Counted from the first letter of the stretch, positions 47,169 through 58,734 are shown. The stretch: 64,000 nucleotides of DNA from Sorghum bicolor (GCF_000003195.3 NC_012879.2:28361180-28425179); one strand, 5' to 3'. Notes: a model not told the origin generated them from the sequence alone. Numbers and translations are program-made.

Positions 47169-49326
47169 AACTCCCCCAAGCTTACCTCTTGGTCGTCCCT
47201 GAGCAAGGATAGACTCGGTGATGGATCAGAAGTTGTTGCAATATCTTGAAAAATTGACGGTACACATGCTTTTAAATGAGTTCTCATCTCTGAGTTAGAG
47301 TAAACTGTCAAGACTTAAAACTTATTCATTTTAACTTTCACCATGGGACTTGTAACCGTCACTTCTATCTTGTGTAGTTAAAAGATAGAACTGTCTAGTC
47401 AAGTGTCATGTCTCTTATTCTTGATCAGCTATAGCTCTCGAGTTTTTGCAGATTTTCAAATAAAACTCAGAGATTCCTTGTATGACTCTCTTAAATCTCT
47501 CTTTTGTGGTATTTCTGGATCCTTACCAAGGCAGTGATGGTATATGCCTTCTCTCAAAAAGTATGTGGTATTTGTGGTATAAGGCATAGTGACATTGCCT
47601 TCTCTCACCCTACTCTAATAAGGCTTTTAATATCTCGAGCTCATAGGTGGGAGATAAAATATACATACTTACAAGACATGTATTGTATAGTCAAACTATG
47701 GATCCAAAGAAACAAATCAATAAGTCAAATCAAGATGTGCATGTGTGGCGAATGGTATATGGTGATGATGGTGATAACAATGGTGAAAGTCTAATTCTAC
47801 TTTTGCTCTTTTGAGGGAATACATACCTTCCTTGCTCTTTGAAACTTTGTGAGGAGAATGAGATGCTCTATATTTTTCTTTTTCTCTCGTGTGGGTATCT
47901 TGTACCCCTAATTCTACTATCGGACACTTGTCCATTTTTACCTCTCGTCTCACTTTTTCTTTTCTTTCGAGGTTTCGAGCACTTGCTCCTTTTTATTTCC
48001 TCGTATCTCTTTTTTTTAGAGCACTCATCTCTTGAGATAATATAGCAAGTGGTAGTAACTAAGATAACTTGAGCATTTATTTCACAGGAAAAAACACAAA
48101 TATTTTTGGCTATTCTCTCCCAGGTTAGGAGTAGAATATTTTTTGGGTGGTTTTGAAGATGGAAGTGAGTGGATATATGTGGATGGTACTTCCAGAGTAG
48201 AAGTAGCATGTGAGTGACCATGCAAGTGAATCTTGATTTAACCACATGACAAGCTCCTAAGGGTCTACACAGCTTGACCACACTCAATGCTCATAAGCTG
48301 TATATAGTAAATGTGTGGCTCAAAGTCTAGCAAGCATGTTTATATGGCTGTGGTAGGAATTTAAACTCTCATCATAAAGGAACTCATCATGTGTTATTTT
48401 AAAGATTTTCAAAGATAAAATTCTCCAGAATTCTAGCATCTCTAGGAATAGATAAACAGCAGCTCAACCTTCCCATATCGTATCCGTTAACAACTTAGAC
48501 TTCAGATCAAGTTTTCTTCCCACAAGTTTAGGTTTAGAGCAAGCTTTAAATTATAACAGTTATGTCTAAACTAGAGAGAAAACTCAAATTTGAAAATTAG
48601 GCAGAGCAACTATTCATCATATGCATGCTAGAGTTTTATTATTAAGATTCAGTTTAGCATAGCCACTTTATTTATTTATTAAACAAACTAAGCAAAAGAG
48701 ATATATATATAAGCATAAAATCTTTATTTGGTTTTCATGTTTATGTATATTTATATATTAATATAGTATAAGTATAAAGATGGATAGAAATACTTATCGG
48801 GATAAATGGGGGTGCTCTCCACCAAGCTGAATTTTGACGTAATTTCCCTTGATGTAACTAGCAGGTGGCAGAGGTGTATTTGAAAGTCGGCAGTATCTTG
48901 ACAGCGATTAGAATGTCCTCTGTCTGCTAGTCTTCTTGATTCTTAAATTCCGTGGAGCTCAAATAGACAACAAAGCTTTGTGGAACTGATTAGGTGTTAG
49001 CATAAATATCTAGCCTTTATCACATTGAGTCTCCTTAATAAATATTACTCCCTATTTTTATATTTTCATTTTATAAAGCAGAAAAGAAATATTTATTTTA
49101 TTTTTATGCCACCACAGTGAATGTACTTTTGGGTTTCATGCCACTCGTATACTCACATGGGGCTCACTGTTTTTTTAACATTTTTATTTTCTTTTTAGGA
49201 TAGTATGAACATAATTAACTAAATAAACTATTTAAAATAAATGAAAGGAAAAGGATAACTACCAAGTTTACCCCTTGGCAAGGCGTTCGGTGTTTTTAAG
49301 TCCTCCGAACGGGACTCTCCGTTTTC
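47169..49326 (-). other. 3' noncoding region of element B
   Basis: AT-rich, collinear with 42500-44702 in inverted orientation; for example, the block at 48160-48300 matches 43550-43690. ORFs such as those near 47717-48287 sit in shared repeats and show no domain. Confidence 0.75.
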
Positions 49327-49791
49327 TCAATTGTCCTGGGATTCGTTGGTTGGCCGAGTTGGTACTTCCGGCGGCGCCTCTTCTTCGTGTATGGTTATCT
49401 TCTCTCTCCACACCTGACTTGGTGCTAAGGCCTCCTCAGGATAGTTTTGTTTAAACTGTATGTCTTCTGATCTTATCACTTCTCCTTCATAGTCTGCCCA
49501 TCCGTCCTTGATAATTTCCCTCCTCTGGTGGCGGTTGCGTCGTTTTCTGACCTGCTTAGAGTCTTCAACGATATAATTAGGGTCAGTAAAATAGCGGCGT
49601 ACCTTCTCTGAGGGGAGGTGCATATGGACTTCTCCGGTTCCAATATAATTGATTGCTTTAACAATGCTAAGCAACGGTCTTCCAAGGATGATGGGTGGAT
49701 CGTACTCGTCTTCTCCCATGTCAATAACCTGAAAGTCTATTGTTGATGCAAAAGCTGATCTGCAAACACAAAGGGCTAATACCCGATTCAA
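49327..49791 (-). pseudogene. Aspartic-protease-like C-terminal remnant of element B
   Basis: The translation has DFQVIDMGEDEYDPPIILGR followed by PLLSIVKAINYIGTGEVHMH. This is the flap-to-C-terminal part of Athila/gypsy retropepsins (family pattern ILGRPFLAT.A.ID...G.I). The catalytic D-T/S-G part would lie to the right and is cut off by the Tat LTR. After the protease it continues as a charged tail (KRRNRHQRREI) to a stop and then noncoding sequence with no RT. So this family member ends after protease, or its RT was lost. Confidence 0.6.
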
Positions 49792-49802
49792 ACGTTAAGG
49801 CG

Positions 49803-50469
49803 TGCCAGCCGATTTGACCTTACAGTCGACAAAGGTGGTAACTCAAACACTTTGGTCCCGACAACAGCGATGCGCCTGGATGTCACGGCCAAGAGGTGCT
49901 CATGCAGAACTTGAGAATACGCTGAGCTTGACTCGACGAATTCCTAAGAACTCGTAGTAAAAAGAAAATATGACGAAGTCGTTGAAAAAGTAGATGCTAG
50001 AATATGAGTAAAAACTTGTGTTTGATTGATTGATAGATGTCTCATTACATTGCCCTAGGGTCTACATTTATACCTTATCCAAAGAGCTACAACCAGACAC
50101 GACTAGGACTCAAATTCCAAATTAAACGGAAACCGTATACAAAACGAATTCTAATAACTAAGGAAAACATTAAACTACCCCCCGTAACCAATCGGGACAC
50201 CATCATGAATCAATCGGCAACTTCAGCGCTTTTCTTCAGAGTCATCGGTAGATTACCCGTCCACAGTCATCAGCAAACACCAGCATTGGTCATCGGCACA
50301 AATACATCACCACTTCTAGACTTAGTCATATCCGATTGTTACTCATCGGCAGCCACCTTTATCGGCAACTTCCATACAGACTGGTCACCACTGCTCCACC
50401 TGCCGATCTACATCTCATTAACTCCAGATGCGTATCAAAAGATACGTGTCCAAAAACAGAGTCAACACA
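49803..50469 (-). repeat. 3' LTR of the Tat-lineage element (about 667 bp)
   Basis: On the minus strand it starts TGTGTTGACTCTG directly after the PPT and contains GGTATAAAT at 50066-50074, a TATA-like box. It ends AAATCGGCTGGCA at 49803. The right boundary is firm; the left is inferred from a TG/CA terminus and the switch to protease-like sequence. The possible target duplication AGGCG (49798-49802) cannot be checked. Confidence 0.7.
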
Positions 50470-50487
50470 TGCCCCCCAATTTCGGAG
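50470..50487 (-). other. Polypurine tract of the Tat-lineage element
   Basis: Minus-strand CTCCGAAATTGGGGGGCA lies immediately before the LTR start. Confidence 0.75.
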
Positions 50488-50866
50488 TATAAAATCATTA
50501 ATGCTCCGAAATTCTATGCAGTAATGATGCCTTTCCGCAATTATTTCTCTCAATTTGGTAATCAGTCTCCAAATCTAAACAACCTCGGCCCGATCCTCCT
50601 ACAGATTCCTCGAATTTCTCAACCTCTCAATCAAATCTCTCCACTTTATGCGCTCATCGACAATATTACCATTAGAGAAAATTGCTGATGGGCCGACCAG
50701 GCAATCTTGTACAGTGAAATATCTTCAAAATCATGACCGCTTGCTGTCAAATCACCTGCACAATCCCTTGATTACCGTGCGAACAGTTACCATATCCACC
50801 TGAACAACCTCGAATTTCACGGATGTGGCAAAGAGATAAGTCAGATTTGCCCCTGCCCGTTTTGTC
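50488..50866. other. Intergenic stretch between the antisense-gene promoter and the PPT
   Basis: About 380 bp with no ORF that I trust. It acts as upstream region for the plus-strand antisense gene and as 3' region for the minus-strand element. No repeats were noted. Confidence 0.4.
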
Positions 50867-50875
50867 CTATAAATA
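50867..50875 (+). promoter_or_regulatory. TATA box of the antisense gene
   Basis: CTATAAATA lies 150 bp upstream of the first ATG (51026), followed by a CT-rich leader. The spacing and leader look like an ordinary plant Pol II promoter pointing opposite to the retrotransposon. Confidence 0.6.
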
Positions 50876-52924
50876 CTTCCTTCTCCGGTACTCCTTCTCC
50901 ATCTTATCATTCTACAGCCCAAAATCTACTTTCCTGGCGGCGGCATTACCCGAGAACTCCAAGAACTTCACAAGAGCCTCCTCCACCAATCCTCCAAGTC
51001 TTCAATCTTCTTCCTCGCGAGGAAATGGCCATCAACTTCGTTGTTCCTGAGGTCAGTCTACCATCCTTCTTCTTTTCGCACTGTTGTTGTACTCTTGTTC
51101 ATCCATGATTCCTTTTACTGAATACCCCTTTTTTTCTTTTTGTTTTTTCATCCTCAAAACTATTCGGCCATGGCCCTGCTTCACCCACTCTTGCTGATGT
51201 ACTTATGCTCACCGGCTTAGACACATCCACTGCCGATAATAGTCACCTGTTTGACACCAAGCCCAGTTCCAAAGTAGAAACTCGCGCTATCGGTGGTTGG
51301 TCTGGATACATTCAGAAGTACCGAAAGATAGGATCTATTGGGGAAAGGGAGCAGGCAGTTTTCCTGAACATGTGGCTGGATAAGTTTGTGTTCTGTGGCC
51401 AATCGGCAGGGCCAACCTCCGTCTATCTATCGGCAGCGAAAAGACTGGCCAATGGTGGCCGATTTCCTCTTGGTCGATACTTGCTTGGTGCTGTTTATCA
51501 CCTCCTTCATCAGGTAGCTAAGAAATTCTTGCTAGGCCAGTCCATCGGCAATCTAGGGGGACCCTGGTGGTTTATCAACATGTGGCTCAGTGTGCATATG
51601 CACAAGCGCCTTGAATTCAATCTTTTTGCACAGCGCTTCCCCAGAGTCATAGCCGAAGATCACGAGTTGGATGAAGACGAATCGGCAACTCGCCCCCCTC
51701 TGAACTACGGTGAAGCTGCCATAGTTCTGCCTGGTACCGGAGGCAATCAAGACCAGGTTAGCCGATTCTTTCAGACTCTTTATGAGGGTCTGACCAAAGA
51801 ACAACGGGCATGGATGCCTTATGAAGATCCAGACACCAGATTTCCCTTGACTTTTTCATCCTTTTGACAATGCTTTCAACAAGGACCATGATCTGATGAT
51901 GGCAATCATCACTCCGAGAGCTATACTGGTGAATTTCTTTGGCAGTGGAAAAGCTTCCAACCTTACCTATGAGTTCTACAACCCATCGGCATTGGCTCGC
52001 CAATTGGCTTTTGGGCAACTGCCGATTGCGCTCTGTTACGCCGATGTGGTGAAACCAAGGGACATTATCACCAGCGGTCTTGAATGGACCAGAATAGCTC
52101 AACTCCCACCAAATGCCGATACATCAGACATCGACCTATCGGCCTGGATCCCAGCTCTTTTCATCACCCAGGCGTACAAACAATGGTGGGCGGAATGGAA
52201 AGAGCACTTGTTCTGCAGATCGGCCCTCACATACCACGGTATGAACGACTCCGCGTACAAGGTTCCTGAAAATGCTGTAAGTTGTCAACCAATGCTTCAA
52301 TTTTATTGTTTTTACTCTTATCGGCAACTTACTTCCGCTATTTTACACAGGTTGATGATACACCACCGTCAGTCAGCAGAAGTGGTAAGCCGATCGAACT
52401 CCTCCCTTTGGGCCCAATCTCTTTGATCGGCAATAATGCTCCAAGTTTGGCGGCTCTAATGCACCAGGGAGTGTGTTTCAAGAAAATTACCACCAAACGG
52501 GCCAAGACATCTCCATCGGTAGCTGCCACTGCTTTGGCGCAAGCTTTCAAGGTAAATTATTGACTGATTCAACTTATACCGATTCCATTCCATGCTTACA
52601 TAATTCTTTCAAGACACATCGGCCGCTTAGTGAACTTCATCGGTAATTTTACTATTATAACTAGAATTTCATCAACTCCCCGTTACGCTCGCACTATGAA
52701 ACTTTTGTTGTTGTATCAGCAATCTGACAAATCAGTAAAGGCCAGAAGTACCAAGACAAGTGCCGATGCCCCCTAGTCCAGCCAAGTAAAGAGAAAAGGT
52801 CCCAAGAGTACTAAATCACAAGCAAAACGCCAGAAGACAGCAGCGCCTCCTCCTCCTCCTCCAGGGTCACCGATTCATGTGGAATCGTCCCCTTCTTGCA
52901 CTACACCACAACACCAACATAGGC

Positions 52925-53185
52925 GCCGAACCGTCTGACGCGAAAAGCCGTTATAGCCTCACACGATCTGACGCAAAAAAGATATAGCGTCAGTCCTGAG
53001 CTGACGCAGTAAGTCCTGACGCTAAAGACTTATTGCGTCAGACTAGAGTTTTTGCGTCAGACAGCATGCCACCAAGATTTGTTATTGCGTCAGACAGTCC
53101 ATTGCTAAGATATGGCGTCAGATACTCTTTTACCATACATATAGCGTCAGTCCATCCAATAGAATTCATATTTGTAGCGTCAGAT
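52925..53185 (+). repeat. Left subterminal repeats of the CACTA element
   Basis: About eleven copies of TCTGACGC or its inverse GCGTCAG(A/T) occur within 260 bp, in both orientations. In this superfamily such motifs bind the element-encoded DNA-binding protein. Confidence 0.88.
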
Positions 53186-56060
53186 TGTTCAACAGGATAA
53201 TTTAAATGTAATAAAAAAACAAATTCAATTGAAAAAACATTTAGGACATATATATCAAATCCACATTAAAGCTTAATGTCCATCACATAAACATATATAA
53301 GCACATACATCACAGAGAGGTCAATACATACATATATTAATCTTGTCTCTTGCATGTTTACATCACATCCAGCAAACTAAGTGAAGCATACAATCTTGTT
53401 TTCACATTACATCATCCAATATGGTGAAGTCTACCAAAAGCACATAAATGCACACCAGCAAGCAATCATAATAGTGTGTGCTTGAATCGTAGCTGTAGTT
53501 TTCCTTGCTAATCTGCTGCCTTGCTTGAGGGATGTGAGAAACATAAGCTGGAAAAATAAGTTTATATCAGATATGACCATGTTTGATTATAGGATATTTA
53601 TTATGTTAATGAGAGAGCGATGTAGGATATGACATGGAGGAAAAAATAGTCTCATGTACTATCTAAATATATGGCACCTGCAGTAGTAGAAACTCTAAAA
53701 GGAAAATCTGAAGCTTGATAAAAAGGCATGTGAATCACAGAATACAAAAATGGAACATGTACTAATTAATAGACAGCATAAAGCACTGAGACATAGTTTT
53801 GCAACTGATGTAAATGAAGAGCAAATAGAACTCACTCATTCATTGAATGTGGACAAACTATTTGAAACCATGAAGAAAATATGTGTACATGTCCTGCCTT
53901 GTACCCTCATTATTCATAGTACTATAACCAAAGAAATATATGATGAAGAACTAAGAGGAGCACCAAAGCTGCAGGAATCAACAATGCAAGGGGGCAAAAG
54001 AAAAAAGTCAGAACCAGCACGAACATTTTACTGCTAGCGTTAGTAAGTATGAAGAGCACATTTGAGAAGTAAAATGTTTGAAAGATTATTTACATATGTA
54101 GTAAGCTTGTTTCCCAATAAAAAAAGAAGTTAGCAAACAAGATAGCTTGTTTCCCAACAACAATTGTCTTAATTACTTGCCTTCTACAGTTATCTGTGTC
54201 ACTTATTTTTCACTTGTGCTAATCACCAGCAGACAACCAGGCTTTTCACCATTATATCTTGTGAGCAACTGCTGTGAGTTGCATTTCAAGTCCACGACTC
54301 AGAATCTGTGTTCTCCCTGGCTTTGCCACAGCCCCTCTTTTCTTAAATTATGATTTCTCTCATTTTTTTGTTAAGTAGGCATCCCTTGGTTTTGCTAAAA
54401 AAGTGAATTAAACTGAACTTAAAAGTACATGGTGGGTTTTACATGCATTTGTTTCTCATGAAAGCAAATTTACTGTATGTCACTGAGCATCTCATGATTG
54501 CAAACACAATAACTGGATGTTGATTTTCCTTTTACTAAATGTCTAGATGCCATTTTCAATAGATTAAGAAATTGAGCCTCTGTTGACTATTCTTCAGTAG
54601 CTTAGTATTTTGGAGAAGTAGAAATTAGGTCACTATGGACAAATTTTTGATGATTTGTTATTTGGAAGAGAACACTAAAGCTAACCTGTGTTGGGAATAC
54701 AAAGCAAAAGAGAGATATAATCCGGCAGACGGAAGAGGGAGTTAACCTGCAGAATGGAAGCAGAGGACCATAAACTTATATAGCACACAGGTCTGATATA
54801 ATGTAGACAAGAGGCAAATTTGGGGGCAGACACACCAGATAGGTTCATAGGTATTGTAGCAGCAGTAACGAATAATGATTTGATGGGACATGCTTGAAAT
54901 GAATAAGTTTGGTTTCTATAGGGAGGTTAATCTATTTTCTCCCAGAACTATTTGATACAATAATAATAATCTTAAAAAATGAGGCAAAAATGCAGGTATT
55001 GGACTTAAGAATTTAAGCTTTTTGGCATTTGAGTGTCAGAGATTATGTAAAGTACAAGGGCAAACATATTCTATATCATGCCATTTGTCACAAAAATCCT
55101 ATGTTTGAGTACTGTGATATAATGTTTGGAGGACTACCAATCCACATCTTGTTTACCATAATAGAAATAGGAGGAAGGTGTATCTATTAATTGTTTTTGG
55201 ATAGGTCATCAAAGGTAGAGTGCAAATCCAAACATACCTTACTTACTGGAAGAGTATTTCTCAAGAACCTGTAGCAAAATAGAAAACGGTCAGGAAATGT
55301 TGCATAGCCTTTTATTAATAAAACAAATGATGGAATGAGATGTCAAGAAATAGCCATCAGATAGTGGGTAAATGAAGATGGCTGCTGAATTAGTAATACA
55401 ACAATGGGGCTTTAAAGGGAATAAGTTGTGTAGCTCTGCATTCAGTTAATGTAATATAGCATCGGACATGAATTAGCAATTTCAGAGCAATGATTTCAGA
55501 CATTTTAGTATTCAAAGTTCAGTTGCTTTACAGGGACTCAGCAGTGACATGATTGCATGAGCAGGATTCAATATGTAGGCAGTTATTCGTAAAATTTTTG
55601 GGCATTAGAATGAATAAAATATTTTTGACATCAACCTGGACACAAGGGACTTAAATTAAAATTGTTGCTGACACATAAGTATTATTCTCTAAATGATGAG
55701 TCCGGCTAACTAAAATCCTACTTTAAAAATGGCGTATACCATTGTACACCATTCAAAGGACATAATATTCCTTCTTTGGAAAATATGCGCCTCCATATCC
55801 AGACTCTGGGGCTCTCTCTATATATAGCTTAAATCCACCACATGGTTGTGCACAACATTTCCAAATAATCAAAACCTATTTAATGATTTCAGCTCAGTTT
55901 AAATTGTTGTAGCAGGGGAAAAACACACAATAAATAAATAGGTACCAGCAAAACGTGTAGACATACCGATCAAACGTCCTGGTTGCTGTGGTGATAGGAC
56001 AAGTGCTACATCACATCCATGAGCACAAAAGCGATGCACAGATCACAGATGCATTAATTC
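53186..56060. other. CACTA interior, AT-rich, no recognisable gene
   Basis: The only longer frame (53750-54037, plus, 95 aa, starting MEHVLINRQ and Lys-rich at its end) has no recognised domain. The rest is AT-rich without repeats that I could define. It could hold exons of a captured or old transposon gene. Confidence 0.4.
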
Positions 56061-56825
56061 AAATAGCAGTTAGCCCTCTTCAATAGCTCGATCCCTTGGT
56101 GCAGCCGCCGGGTGCAGGCAGAGCAAGAAGCCCTGGCACCATGAGGAACCTCTACGCGCTCTGGGATAGGGGGGAGTTGGCAGGAAAAGGGAGAGGGAGA
56201 GAGTGAGGCAGTGGTACGCACCTAGAGTTTCATGGAGCACATGAGAATAAGCCTGGCAGGGTGATGTCGCATTGAGGGCAGCGCCACTGGCGACCACCGA
56301 CAGGGCCTACTCTCGCGCGTCGTGGCCAGAGACGGCAGCCGTTGGGGCCCTACAGCCGGGGATGGCCAGCCTCTGCACCAGCGCAGCACCCGGCGAGGGC
56401 AGCCATCACCATCGCCACACCCCTGCGGTGTGAGGGAGGAGGGGCGCGGAGGAGGAGGAGGGCGGGCGCCGGCGCGCCAAGGGCCGGTGGCTAGCCAAAT
56501 CAGCTCGCGCCGTCGTTCTTCCTCAGAAGAGAGGGGGGATCGAGAGGAGGGCGGCGGCGGCGTGGGGAGGGGGCGAGCTCGCGACTTCGCGAGAAGCGCG
56601 ATGAGTTTTTTTTGCTGCTGGAAGAATGCGGAGGCTGGTTTTGGAATTGCGGAGAAAAAATTTAGGGTTTCAATGTATACATGGGCCTGGCCCAAATTTC
56701 GCGCGCCAACTGAGCAGCAAGCTGCGCGGATTTCACTGTTGGCCTTTCGAAATAAACTTTTCCACAGGTGGGTAAAAATAGAAAAAAAATTAATTACAGG
56801 GAAGGTCCATCGTAAAATCGCGCGC
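56061..56825 (-). other. GC-rich gene-like block within the CACTA element
   Basis: The sharply GC-rich segment (56080-56600) gives overlapping frames on both strands rich in Pro, Arg, Ser and Gly, such as a minus-strand frame at 56222-56695. A purine/CTC-rich leader-like stretch lies near 56165-56210. No protein domain is recognised. It may be the 5' region of a transcription unit or a captured gene fragment; alternatively GC-rich DNA simply lacks stop codons. Confidence 0.35.
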
Positions 56826-56831
56826 TTCGCG

Positions 56832-56892
56832 GCCAGTGGGATTCGAACCTGAGACCTTGCCCTTGCGCGTAGCCTCCTCTACCACTCCACCT
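56832..56892 (-). ncRNA. tRNA-like / SINE-like segment with Pol III B-box
   Basis: The minus strand reads GGTGGAGTGGTAGAGGAGG, then AAGGTCTCAGGTTCGAATCC. The second string contains a perfect B-box (GGTTCGAATCC) and the first an A-box-like TGGTAGAGG about 30 bp upstream. I cannot fold it as a normal tRNA, so a decayed tRNA or the head of a tRNA-derived SINE is more likely. Confidence 0.35.
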
Positions 56893-56989
56893 ATCACTCA
56901 CTTGAGTTTATATTAGAGTTTAGTTCCCCACATATTATTCTAAACCGAGCATATATTGATTATTTGAGGCCCTAAACGGATTCCAATGG

Positions 56990-57260
56990 AAAAGTTGTCA
57001 ACTACAAAGTTTCATAACTTTTCAAGATCTACAACTTTTATATTGGTAGTTTCTCCATCCGAGGTCATTTACAAAATTTGAATTTCAAATTTGAAAAATT
57101 CAAACGTAGTTTTCGATGACAAGATGATTTGAAATGAAAACATTATCAACTACGAAGTTTCATAACTTTTTGAGATCTACAACTTTCATTTTGATGATTT
57201 TTTCAAATAAGGTCATTTAAAAACTCATAAAATTCAAATTTTGTTTTTAAAAGAGAAAAC
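56990..57260 (+). repeat. Two diverged 148 bp tandem units near the right CACTA end
   Basis: TCAACTAC(A/G)AAGTTTCATAAC followed by AGATCTACAACTTT occurs at about 56998 and again at about 57146, with AATTTGAA-type AT-rich fill. This ATCTACAACTTT motif is common in grass DNA transposons. Confidence 0.7.
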
Positions 57261-57299
57261 TGAGCACGGGCATGGGAGCGAGGGTGGGGCCCATTATTT

Positions 57300-57445
57300 T
57301 TCGCGTCAGAGAGGTGGACGGTATACCTTATTTTAGCGTCAGATAGTTAGACTCTGAATATAAGTACCTACAGCGTCAGATGGTCTCTAGGCAATGTTTA
57401 GCGTCAGATCATCTAACTGCAAAAAAAAAGATTTTGCGTCAGATG
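57300..57445 (+). repeat. Right subterminal repeats of the CACTA element
   Basis: Five copies of GCGTCAGA within about 145 bp (near 57303, 57337, 57372, 57400 and 57436), all in one orientation. Confidence 0.88.
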
Positions 57446-58734
57446 TCTGATGCTATAAAAGTGTTGTGGTGTAGTGTTGACCAGAAGCTCAGCCACAATA
57501 AACACTATCTCCACCTCAGCCACAAGAAGTACCTCAGTCAGAAGAGATATCGGCTGATGTACACGAGCGGACCGCCGATCCAGTGGACTCAATCATAGCA
57601 TCGGTAGTCTCCTCGATCCAGACAAGCACTACACCCCCTCAAGGTAACATACTATCCATGAAATCGTTACCGATGGATTTATCTTCCTACTTAATAATCA
57701 TTCTTATTAATTTCTTTCAGCTGATATTGTCCCATCGACAACTCTGGCCGATCAACCTGTGATACCATCGGTCTCAACTAGCCAGAGGTGAGAGATAGCT
57801 TTGAAATAGGTAAGCTATTTGATTATCATCCTTTATTTTACTAATACTTCATCATCAAATAACCTATCTCCTTTCCTTCTTCAGGAACAAGATTCTCCCG
57901 ACAGCCTATTCTCCTTTGCCATCAAAATTTCCGAAGATGAGGGTGAAGAAGCAAGCTCTTCTCAAGCAATCGGGATCTCATCGGCAGAAATCGGAGCAAA
58001 GCTGGAAGACTTGTTAGCTCTGCTCCATCAGGATACGGCCCAACTAATTGATGACTCCGATCCAGCCAAGGCTCTATTCAAAACTCACAGAGGCCAAATC
58101 CCTATCGATGCTGAGGAGATTCTCTTCAAGGCTGCACACTTAGAAAGTCGATAGCTCCAGTACCAAAAGGCCACTCAGCGCCTTGCCGATAGAGCCGCTC
58201 ATGCCTAGCTCTCAGAGGAGGTAATGAAGGTAAAGCACCTTGTCGATGAAAAACACAAGAGCATCGGCATTCTGAAATTCTCAGGATATGTGCTGAAACA
58301 AAAGATATCTGATTTATCGGCAAAAGGGGAAGCCCTGTTGGCAGAGCTCAAACAAGTAGAAGAAGCTCTGTCCCAAGCTCAACAAGAAGAAAGCCAGCTT
58401 CCCGAGATGATCAAGACCCTCGAACAGGAACGAAACGTCCAAGCTCGCAAGGCACTGCAAATGAAGAAGCGGCTGAAACCGGTGGAAGGCTCTGCCGATG
58501 AAGATATCAAAGAGATAGAAGAAGCTGATCAAATCCGTCTGCGCGCTATATCAGCCATCCAAGCCCTACTGAACGTATGAACTCTTCATCGGCGGCGTGT
58601 TTTGCTTTTTCCTCAAAACTGCTGACTATTTTGGTCTAGCCGATAGGACTGTTATCGGCATTTCTTGAGACATCCTATTCAGTTCGAAACACACTTTAAT
58701 CCAGCCAATAAGAATGTTATCGGCACTTAAACTT

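Larger units (their letters stand above)
45690..49802 (-). mobile_element. Athila-like gypsy element B (minus strand, right part cut off)
   Basis: An LTR (45690-47168), the PPT (47169-47182), a 2.1 kb noncoding region and a protease-like ORF remnant (49327-49791), then a cut at 49802 by the Tat-lineage LTR. It faces element A head to head, with homologous LTR and 3' region. Confidence 0.8.
52899..57476 (+). mobile_element. Non-autonomous CACTA transposon, target duplication TTG
   Basis: The termini are CACTACACCACAACACCAAC on the left and its near-inverse ending GTGTTGTGGTGTAGTG on the right. They are flanked by 3 bp duplications TTG (52896-52898 and 57477-57479). Subterminal repeats of GCGTCAGA line both ends. 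The 4578 bp interior has no transposase-like ORF, so it depended on an autonomous partner. It interrupts an exon of the Tat antisense gene. Orientation is arbitrary. Confidence 0.95.
51026..58580 (+). pseudogene. Antisense accessory gene of the Tat element: plant-mobile-domain-like region plus coiled coil, split by CACTA
   Basis: Exons by splice signals: 51026-51049 (MAINFVVPE; donor GTCAGT, acceptor near 51163 lacks a clear AG); about 51165-52276; 52351-52551; 52720-52898 resuming at 57480-57643; 57721-57787; 57885-58580. Introns 52277-52350, 52552-52719 and 57644-57720 have GT-AG ends. Exon 2 has GWSGYIQKYRKIG, EREQAVFLNMWLDKFVFCG, LYEGLTKEQRAWMPY and WKEHLFCRSALTYHG, resembling the plant mobile domain (aminotransferase-like). 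Next is a Pro/Gln linker and a C-terminal coiled coil (58224-58560). A T-run indel near 51865 shifts the frame; stops include TAG at 52774, 58152 and 58206. Domain naming is from memory of the family; the function is unknown. Confidence 0.7.

Noticed and set aside
47717..48287. Basic, His-rich ORFs on both strands
   Set aside because: The region is the noncoding 3' part of element B and its homologue in A (43830-44150). The His run comes from a CACCAT repeat.
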